Below the pieces are notes generated by a model. It was not told the origin of the DNA and ran no database searches. It saw nothing but the letters and a program-made list of their open reading frames with translations. This document shows, piece by piece, positions 54,157 through 62,005 of a stretch of 64,000 bases of DNA. The stretch covers positions 868,001 to 932,000 of the forward strand of contig JAMXDE010000018.1 in assembly GCA_026770025.1 (NCBI GenBank). The letters are read 5' to 3'. The translations under genes and the position numbers were made by a program. This DNA is from Craspedostauros australis (Eukaryota; Bacillariophyta; Bacillariophyceae; Mastogloiales; Achnanthaceae). The first letter of the stretch is position 1. Every line of letters starts with the position of its first letter.

Positions 54157-54170
54157 TGCGACTGTTAATC
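54157..54170 (-). promoter_or_regulatory. Putative primer-binding site of element A, resembling an Asn tRNA anticodon arm
   Basis: The 14 plus-strand bases abutting the 5' LTR read TGCGACTGTTAATC. They can be laid on tRNA positions 27-40: stem TGCGA, loop CTGTTAA (U33, anticodon GTT, A37), then TC pairing with the last two stem bases. This is the same geometry as in element C, with a different tRNA. Confidence 0.55.
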
Positions 54171-54616
54171 TGTTAGACTTGAGGAATTGGTTGTAACTTA
54201 GGAAGAACGCGTCCTTCTGCGATTGATCAGGTCGAGAAGGTGGCGTTCACTGGTAGTCTGTTGGGAACTCAAATGTTATTACAAACTTAAGAGTTGTGAG
54301 CTTAATCTCTGACCTCTGTTCATGTCCATGCCTCTGCTCTTGCATTCCTCTGTTCTGCAAGCATCGGATGGGATCCTTAGATCTCTTCAAGTTCAACTTG
54401 TTTGGGTCAGTAGCTATCTCACAGTATCGTTCTTGTATCGTGGTACCTTGTCTCTGGTACCCAGTACCTTGGTACATCTTCATTTTCGTTTCTCGTCGAG
54501 CTATTCGCTCGTAATGTGACCATTTCATGGTCCGTGTTGGTTCAGGATACGGTTCATACGCACAACTAAGCTGGAACACGAGAGAGAGCTGTGCGGAATA
54601 AAGCATAATGCTAATA
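54171..54616 (-). repeat. 5' LTR of element A
   Basis: 446 bp, partner of 31472-31917. Confidence 0.95.
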
Positions 54617-54621
54617 GCAGA
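54617..54621. repeat. Target-site duplication of element A (right copy, GCAGA)
   Basis: Partner of 31467-31471. Confidence 0.93.
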
Positions 54622-55445
54622 TCCCTCCAGTGCGCGCGCGTCGCACCAAACTTGGTGGAGAGTGGGTATTCCGAGCCGGAGTCATCCGTGACGATGTGCA
54701 GCACAAGCTCGATGTCCTTGGATATCTCCGCGCACTTTCGGATCTCGTCAGCATTGTCGAATGTGACCCTGCATACATTCTTTTTGATGGCGGCCTGGAT
54801 GTGCGAGCGCTGCTTGCAGGGGTTGGCGAAGATGATGTCGGGGCGCTGCGGCAGATCCGCGGAGCATTCTTCCACGAGAGTAATCTCGCCCAGCGACGCG
54901 CAGTCGAAACCAGCCCCAAGTCTGGCAAGCATCTTGACAATCACGGGATCTGGGTTGGACTTCACAGCAAAGTACGGCGCAACGCGGGGTAAGCGATGCT
55001 TCCATTGCATGTACTGCTGCACAATGCTGCCCAGATCGCACACGTAGAATGCCTCGTCGGTGATATCGGACCCATTCGTCTTGGCAATGGCCTGCTCCTT
55101 GCGGAGGAAATGGCGAGTGGCGTGGCGCAGGCCCTTGCCAATGGCCGAGCCTTCCATGAACACCTTGTTGTCCTGGAGAATGTCAGCAATCACACTGTGT
55201 TCGGGTGAAGCCAGCGAAGGGCGGGCGCTGCCTGTCTGCGTTTGCATTGTTTCTTCGTTGTCTCTCACTGAGTCATAATTGGCAGTCGTCGGCATGATGC
55301 TCATCGACATGCCCAGTGGTTGGCGAGGCGTCATTGATGGTCGATGGATCGACACTTGCATTCGTCCCGTCCTGATACGTGTGGGCGGTGTCAGTCCACA
55401 ACGGAGTGATCTGCATGTGACGACACGTGCTGTGGCAGAAATCAT
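54617..55445 (-). pseudogene. Ornithine decarboxylase, 5' (N-terminal) part, interrupted by element A
   Basis: Encodes the N-terminal half of the PLP-dependent decarboxylase: FYVCDLGSIVQQYMQW, the Schiff-base lysine in YFAVKSNPDP (AAG at 54962-54960), GAGFDCASLGEI, IIFANPCKQ and LSTKFGATRAHWRDLL. It ends at the duplicated GCAGA (54617-54621), after which the frame runs into the LTR of A and stops at 54525. I prefer the ATG at 55445; the frame is also open to an ATG at 55637 with an unlikely low-complexity extension. Without the insertion the gene would be about 555 residues, near the size of other eukaryotic enzymes plus an N-terminal extension. No other lesion is seen, so the gene was functional until recently. 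Confidence 0.92.
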
Positions 55446-55678
55446 CTTGATGTGTCTGATGTGGTGTTGTATAGTACGGTATGTCTGTGGTGGATTGTTG
55501 TAATTGTGCTGCACGTATTTGTGTGCAGTCGAGGCTCGATCGCTGTTTGGTTTCTGCTTGTGGCAGTATTCTGGGTTCGCTGGCCGAGCGCCAACAACAA
55601 TCCGACACACACATGCACACACACGAAACATCAACAAAAGACGGCGAGCGAGGACGAACCAAAGGGTGAGACAAAAGA
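55446..55678 (-). promoter_or_regulatory. 5' flank and leader of the ornithine decarboxylase gene
   Basis: About 230 bases between the decarboxylase start and the proposed edge of element D. In minus-strand sense it is A/C-rich, like other gene leaders in the window. The normal promoter may extend into or have been displaced by element D. Confidence 0.45.
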
Positions 55679-55777
55679 TGTCAAACAGTACAAGTAACTA
55701 CGGAAGACGTATTGGCCCGTTGTTGCGTGCCCTGGTCGGAGCTCTTGTTGTTTATTTGTGAGTGCTGCCCGAAGACA
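55679..55777 (-). repeat. Possible short 3' LTR of element D
   Basis: TGTC..GACA ends and position just after a purine tract. Unconfirmed, because the partner LTR is not in the window. Confidence 0.3.
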
Positions 55778-55845
55778 GCCCCCGACCAGTATTTGACTAG
55801 TACGATTAGTAAAGAAGTAAGAAGTAAGGAATTCTGTGAGAATTG

Positions 55846-56081
55846 TCACGCCCCTTGATCTCGAGGTAGACCTGCATAGAACAGAGTTGTGACAAATGAT
55901 GTGAGTTCTGGCTTTGCCAGCGCCTTTGTGAGTATATCTGCAAAGTTCCGCTTCGACGGGACATAGACTGGAACAAGGATTCCAGCTCCCACCGCTTCGC
56001 GGACTCTGTGGAATGAGATTGCCACATGCTTCTTTTGGAGCAAGCTGTCTGCAATGGTCGTGTTCGATATCACTGCATTGT
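55846..56081 (-). pseudogene. Element D RNase H, C-terminal fragment
   Basis: In frame: AVISNTTIADSLLQKKHVAI, then VPVYVPSKRNFADILTKALA, the standard end of copia RNase H, and a stop at 55846-55848. It is separated from the rest of RNase H by the solo LTR. Confidence 0.85.
56076..56081. repeat. Target-site duplication of the solo LTR (left, CATTGT)
   Basis: Repeated at 56874-56879. Confidence 0.8.
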
Positions 56082-56873
56082 TGTCAGGAATCGAGGGTGC
56101 GACTATGTCGTATTATCCTAGATTGCCGCACCTCCCATAATACCAAAATTAGACTCACCGATCTATCAAAGTCGGACACGCTTCCAAGTCTATTGTGAAC
56201 CTCCTCCTCTGTGTGTCAAGAGTATGACGGACGACGGACAGACTAATCGTGAGACATGGTTTGAGTGGATTGACGAACTGGTATGGCGAACGATGGATGT
56301 GAAAGGGAGACTGGAACACCGAAGTGTTCCAAGCATGAGGGTTGACCGGTTAACTTGAAACATCTATGCAAGAACGCAATCACGGATTGAATCGCTCGGA
56401 ACCCAGAACATGATTACGTGACCGATAGAGAACCAGCGAAGGAGAACAAAGCGCGGACTGGAACAGCATTGAAGGACTGGACTGATCGTGCCAGAACCCC
56501 ATGTTCTGACCAAGTGTGATTGTCGGTGAGCATGTGAGAGGAGTGAGTGAACAACACGGAAGAGTGTACCGAATGAGTGATGGATGCCTGATGAGAAGAG
56601 AATGAATCAAGGATCAACATGCATGCACCTCAGGAGTGTAGACGGATATCTCAACAGATGAGCATGGTGAAATGCACTTGTCATGAGCTATGAAATGGAG
56701 ATGACAGAGAGAGATTGTAATGATGATTATGAGGGGGCAACTACAGGAGGCCACCAGCATCATCATGGGCAAACGAGTTGATGATTTGAGAAATGAGTGT
56801 GTTGTTCTCACAGTTCTAAAACGGTACAGTTTAATAAGCATTAGACTATATCTATAACCCCGGATTTCCAACA
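56082..56873 (+). mobile_element. Solo LTR related to element B, inserted in element D
   Basis: 792 bp with TGTCAGG..TCCAACA ends and a 6-bp duplication, the same duplication length as element B. The first 70 bases (TGTCAGGAATCGAGGGT, then GATTGCCGCACCTCCCA) and the last 20 (CCCGGATTTC..CAACA) match B's LTR read on its coding strand, so this copy is in plus orientation. The middle differs. No coding region inside. It is either the product of LTR-LTR recombination or a minimal non-autonomous element. Confidence 0.8.
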
Positions 56874-56879
56874 CATTGT
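56874..56879. repeat. Target-site duplication of the solo LTR (right, CATTGT)
   Basis: Partner of 56076-56081; removal of one copy restores the RNase H frame of D. Confidence 0.8.
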
Positions 56880-59800
56880 TGTTGCCGAACGTGATCGTTG
56901 GTGCTTTGACTGTGACTCCCAGAGATCGGAGTGCGTATCGGAGTGCAATGATTTCCTCGGTAGCCAAGCGCATTGCATTGAATTCTGCTCTGTATGTTGA
57001 TGTTGCGACTGATGTCTGGCGTTTGCTGGAGAAGTGTACTGGGGTGCGCCCCAGGAAGATGATGATGCCGGTGTTCGATCTCCACGTGACCAGATCATGT
57101 GCATGGTCCGCATCGACGAATGCGCACATCTGGATCCCAGGATATATCGCTGCCGGCGCCTGGTCATCAATATCCTCGGCCGCTTCGGGGTACTCTTCCT
57201 TCATCTGTGCAACCATCTCTGGGTTGTGCGATTCTGGATTGGAGTTCTCGAATGCGATGGGCTTTGAGTCGATCATGGTTCTGAGCGTTGATTTGTTCTT
57301 GAGGTATCCCCATATCTTAAGCGCTCGTGTGAGATGCCCTTTCCGTGGTGTCGACGTGAAACGCAAGAGAGAAGAGGTTGCAAATGCGACGTCGAAACGT
57401 CCGAGCTGTACAACCCAGTTCAGCATGCCAATGAGCTGCTGGAACTGTTGCTGCTCGTCAGGTGTTAGTAGTGGTGTATCATCCGTTTCCGGGTGATCCT
57501 TGCTCTTCATGGGTACATGTTGGTCATGCAGTTCCCCATGGAGCCATTCGATCTTGTCCAGAGCATTGGAAATGTATTTGTTGCATCCGACGCTCCATTT
57601 TCCTTTTGCGTTCCTGGAATAATCGTTGCCAAGATAGTACTTCGGTGGTCCAATGTCTTTGACTGTGTAGACTTGTTGGATCGCTTTCATGTACTGATCT
57701 GGGTCTTTGGCGACTATCTTGAAGTCGTCCACGTGGGTGCAGATGTAATCGTAGCCAGAGTCGTCTCTTCGCTGGATCCATACATCTTGATCATGCCGTG
57801 ATGGCGTGAATCCCATCGATGAGAGAGTGTTAGCGAAGTGTGCATGGAATCGTTGAGCGCTCAACCGAAGACCGTACAGTGCTTTCTTGAGCACAATGAC
57901 TTGTCCTTCTTTGTCGTCGAATGCCTTTCCTGCTGTTGCGTAGATCTTCTCATTGGTGTACGCATTAACAAATGCATTGCCGACGTCGCCACATAGCTGT
58001 TGCAGGTTGTTGGCATCTGCAATCGCATCAAGGATGCGGACGCTTGTCGACTTGACGGTTGATGAGTAGACTCGGATGTTATCCGCCAGCTCGATGAGAT
58101 GCCCGCCTGCTACCAAGCGCCCCTTACGTCGCAGGTCTTGTTTGACCGCGAATATGAGTCGGAGTTTCGTGCTCTGGTAGTCTGCTGGTGGTTGGTATGT
58201 CGATGGGTGGAATGTGAAGCAGTCGAGTTCGATCAATGCGTCGATCTCTTTCTTTGCCACGTCTCTCCATTGGTGATCCCCATTGGCTTCATCCAGTTGC
58301 AATGCATGTTTCATGTTGCGTGGGACCTCGACACCATATTGGTATACGGTGGCGAAGTAGTCTCGTTTTGGCTTCTTCTTGCCTGGACGGATTCGTCTGA
58401 TGATGATGATGATGTTGTCATTGTCATCCGTTGTGAAGACTCGAGTTTGTTCGATTCTTCGGATTCTGCGCCTGATGGCTCGCAGAGCATGTTTCGCCCA
58501 CTTGAGTAGGACTTGCGATTGTCGATTGTGTCGACCGTTGCGTCGTGGCTCGTTGTCGATGATGTACCGCGCTACCATTTCGGGATGGTCAGCTCGGATC
58601 ACGTCGTAGCGGAACCATTGCGTTTCAATGTTGGACCATTGTATGTTGAAGTGTAGATGTCCGTCTCTGAATGCGTGGCTGAGGATTGATTAGATTGCCA
58701 AGTCGTCAGATTTCTCGTTTTCGACCTGATTTCGGAACAGCTCGTCATGCTCTCTCTCGATGAGAGAGGACTCACGCCCCTGAGAGCGGTGCTCCGGAGG
58801 ATCTGGCATCGCCGTGACGTCGGAGTCATCGGCCTCCTCAGAGATGTTACCCGTGGATGCGTCGCCGTCGTCATCCGAGATGACGCCGTGTGCATTATGT
58901 TCCGGCCTGTCGCCGTCGTTGGGAATTATGTTGGGTTGACCAAACCATCGGTCAGCCGTGCCAGCTGGCGTATTATTAGCGGACACGCCCCTGACCTCCT
59001 GCGTCTCCGGCTCCGGTGGATCCGCCGCCGCCCCTGATTGCACAGCAATCGCGTCGATGGCCTCGCGGACCTGTCGAGCGAGCTCCGCCGGCAATGTCTT
59101 GGTTCTGGCGCGTTCGCCGGACTCGCCGCGCGTAGTGGTGTGGACGATGTCAAGTTGAGCGATGCGGTTGATCTCCGCGTCTGTGATGCGTGGAGGAACG
59201 GCATCCTCGATGACACGCGGCTTGACGATGTTGCGCACAAGCGCGGTGCCCTTCATGATGTCGTCGCCCCGTGGCGACCAGATGTTGTAGGTGAATGGAT
59301 CGCCGTGGTTCCACGCGATGCCAAGGAAGTATCCTGGCTTGAATGGATGATTGGGAAATTTGGTCATGGGTTCGAAGAACCATATGGGTTGGAAGAACGT
59401 GAAACGAAACATCGAGATGTCGGGAGTGTTGCCACGAAGAATCTCGATCGGAGTCCGCCATTGAAGGCTTGCCTTCGCCGTGTAGTTCCATGCGTCGATG
59501 GCGTGTTGCACAGCGTAGCACCAGAATGAGAGTGGCACCGAGGCCGCCCACAGTAGTTGGTATGCATGCCGCTTGACATCACCGATCGCCCGTTCTGCGT
59601 GGTTCTGATTCTGATTCATCGGCACGGTGAACTGATGCTTGATGAGATACCGTGTCGTCACCGCATTCCATGCCTTGCCCGATTGCACTTGCGAATTGTC
59701 GGATACGAGTAGATCCGGAGCGCCGACGCGGACGATGAAGTCCGTGAGCGCCCCTGGCGCCATGGCCTCGCGGCTCAGTGGCTTCGCCCAAATGAATTTC

Positions 59801-60642
59801 GATTGGCTGTGCGAGAAGAGCTGAAAGCATTTGTAATGCCGGATGGACTGAATCGTAGAGAAGAACGTGTCCGTGTCGACTCTGCCATTGACTCTTGTGG
59901 GTTGCAGCACTCCTGCTCGCTGTGCTCGATACTGCCGCGGGATAAGCCTTGACTCTGCCTCGATCGGAGTATCCGCCAGCTGAGTGGATGCCGCCATTGT
60001 CTTCTCCACCACGTGTGGTGGAAGGTGTCGGAAGATTCGCTTGAAATCGATTCGACCCGCGTTGCGTCGTAGACGCTGATGTCTGTCGCATATGATAATA
60101 TGCCGTGCCGTCGCCATCTCGTGGGCTGTTGGCTTTCTGATGGGAATTCGGAGCGTGTTGCCGTCATGGTTGTCCAGTGGAATGCTGATTTCGTCCGATG
60201 AGACCCGCTGCTGTCCCTGATGTTCAATTAGGCGATCGTAAACGTTCAGTCCGGACGCGCGCATATGATGTGTGTTAAACAGTGATTCCGTCTGCTGTGG
60301 ATGCTTGTCGAGAGCCACGTAGTTCGCTTTGATGAGGATCACGCCGCCTGATGGGGGCTCGTATGCTGCCACCGCGTCGACCATCTGGAATGTCTCGATT
60401 GGTGAGTTGATCGTCGCCCCTCGGGCACGAAACTCTTGTTGGTGTGTGTGGGTCACCTCCCAGCCCGACGCATGAACGATGTCTCCGTCCGCCCCTGAGT
60501 CTAGGATGATAAAGCCTTGGCTATTGGTCGTTACTCTTGCCCTTCGGATGCAGTGCTCCACTGTCGGGTGGGTTGTGCACGGACGGGACTCTTGTGGTAC
60601 CTCCGGACGTGCACGTCCGGGCATTCCCGCTGCGGTCGTCAC
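56880..60642 (-). pseudogene. Element D Pol: protease, integrase, reverse transcriptase, proximal RNase H
   Basis: One frame broken only by a TAA at 58690-58692. Protease: FIILDSGADGDIVHASG near 60490. Integrase core: VDTDTFFS, LLVSDNSQVQSG and NHAERAIGDVKR, without an HHCC domain, as in A. Reverse transcriptase: WRDVAKKEIDALIELDCF, KQDLRRKGRLVAGGHLIE, ICTHVDDFKIV (HVDD in place of YVDD) and YYLGNDYSRNA. RNase H: AFVDADHAHDL, TSTYRAEFNAMRLA and TFGNNN, where the usual GDN aspartate is Asn (56881-56883). The protein is clearly closer to A than to C, with shared wording around the integrase second Asp and APDLL. Reads as recently disabled. Confidence 0.87.
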
Positions 60643-61327
60643 GCTCGCCTCCCTACAGTCGCGGGGTTTGAGGTGGATGACAATCTCCGACTGACAGCGA
60701 GTTGTGCCCGTCTTTGATTGTCAAGAACCGGCGTTCCATGGTCCTTGGGTGCCGGGTCGTCCGGTCTTGTGGTCGCCCTCGCTGGGTCATTGGCAACTCG
60801 AGGTTGCGCGCGTACTCTGTTGGCTTGTTGCGCTTGAGGGTGTCCTCATCAATTGGTTTCCCGGTGGTGCGGAAGTGACGAGACGCTTCGACGAGGAGCA
60901 CTTGAGTGCTCACCGGCATGCGACGGAAGATGGAGTCCGGCAACCAAACGATGCGGTGCCCTTGCGATCCCACTTGGAGGATTCGCATGGCCTCTTGCGG
61001 TCGTCCTTGGTGTCCTTCTGCTGGTAGCGACGGTTGCGCTTGGGAGAGTAGTGTCCTTCCGACTTCGTGAGGAGCGCGTCATGTTGCATGAACGCCTCAC
61101 GGATTGCGTTGAAGGATTGTTCTGTGTTACGGAATCTGGACATCTCGCTTGTGAAGCGATCGTCAGTGATGTTGCGAAAGAACTTCGCGATCTTCTGCTG
61201 GTCGGTCATCTGCCTTCCGTTCTGCTCCATGACACGAGTTAGGATTCGAGCGTAGGCGTCGCGAATCGGTGGAGAATGCCTCGTGAATCTGCCGGCTTCG
61301 GGATAGCCGTGTGATGCAGTTCAAGAG
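60643..61327 (-). pseudogene. Element D Gag remnant
   Basis: A Gag C-terminal half is readable at 61312-60910 (RDAYARILTRVMEQNGRQMT, QQKIAKFFRNITDDRF, then a Lys/Arg-rich tail). The following sequence is in other frames, with frameshifts between about 60910 and 60643. The N-terminal half of Gag is missing beyond the junction with element E. Confidence 0.7.
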
Positions 61328-61922
61328 AGGTGTGCTGTTTGAAGAGTTATAACTTGTAACGATGAGAAGTAGAGTGCTTTGTAGCTAATCCTTGTCTGTT
61401 ATTATGAGTAAGCTTATTGGTGTTAGTAGGGTGAAGAAACGATGCCACACAACTAGGCGAGACCCTGCACTGATGCACTTGATTCAGTGCAACAGAGTAG
61501 ACAGTCAATACAGTGCCTTGCTCTCCGCACATGTAGTTACACTGCAGTGTAGGTCATGACAATCAGTGATGACGGTCATGAAGCAGTGGCTGTGGCTGAA
61601 GCTGACACTCGGATTCCATTGCTTGAGTTGAAGCAAGTTGGATACGCATGCTGAGACCACGGTGGTAGTGTGATGGTCATCAGCAATGAAGGAATCGAGG
61701 TATGTTTTAGTAAGGAGGATCTGAAGAGCATATAGTTCCCAGGTGGGGTGTGAGTCAGGTCGGTCGGGTTTGAGTCATGACGGATTCGTGAATGGAGGAG
61801 AGAAAGGAGGAGAAAAGATTTGGTGGTCAATCAAGTCGGAAGATTTCGCGCCAAAACAGGAATTTCTCCCATTGGGTTGATACCGTGTTCGGTAGTAGTC
61901 TGTCCCTCATTGAATCTCAACT
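61325..61922 (-). repeat. 3' LTR of element E (left edge approximate)
   Basis: Right edge set by CTCAACT|CTCCCTCTC, the same LTR/purine-tract border as in C. The left edge is placed where D's Gag frame ends, in an AG-rich run (61325-61329). Its partner LTR lies outside the window. Confidence 0.65.
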
Positions 61923-61931
61923 CTCCCTCTC
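61923..61931 (-). promoter_or_regulatory. Polypurine tract of element E
   Basis: GAGAGGGAG on the minus strand, identical to that of element C. Confidence 0.8.
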
Positions 61932-62005
61932 AGTGTTGGGTCGTGATTGGAGTTGTGGTATCGATGAAAACTTCATCCTTCGTTGTTGTTTGTTGTTGTT
62001 GGTTG

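Larger units (their letters stand above)
31472..54616 (-). mobile_element. Element A: Ty1/copia-type LTR retrotransposon, outermost of a three-level nest
   Basis: Two 446-bp LTRs (31472-31917 and 54171-54616) differ at one position that I can see (C at 31654 against T at 54353). The element lies on the minus strand and is flanked by GCAGA duplications inside the ornithine decarboxylase gene. It spans 23,145 bp, but only about 6.5 kb is its own; the rest is element B with C inside it. Its Gag-Pol frame is split by B at 34670/51263 and continues in frame on both sides. In minus orientation the LTRs read TATTAG..CTAACA. A purine tract (CGGGGAG) precedes the 3' LTR. Confidence 0.93.
55679..61327 (-). 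mobile_element. Element D: copia-type retrotransposon related to A, damaged; left boundary approximate
   Basis: Minus strand. The polyprotein reads from about 61300 to the stop at 55846, interrupted by a solo LTR (56082-56873), an in-frame TAA (58690-58692) and a broken Gag. A purine tract (GGTCGGGGGC) lies just upstream of TGTCTTCGGG. A 99-bp segment 55679-55777 begins TGTC and ends GACA and could be a very short 3' LTR, but no second copy is visible to prove it. The 5' end is cut off by element E at about 61327. Confidence 0.7.

Noticed and set aside
30628-55445. The 23-kb gap in ornithine decarboxylase as a giant intron
   Set aside because: The borders are LTR ends with a 5-bp target duplication, and there are no splice consensus sites at the duplicated GCAGA.
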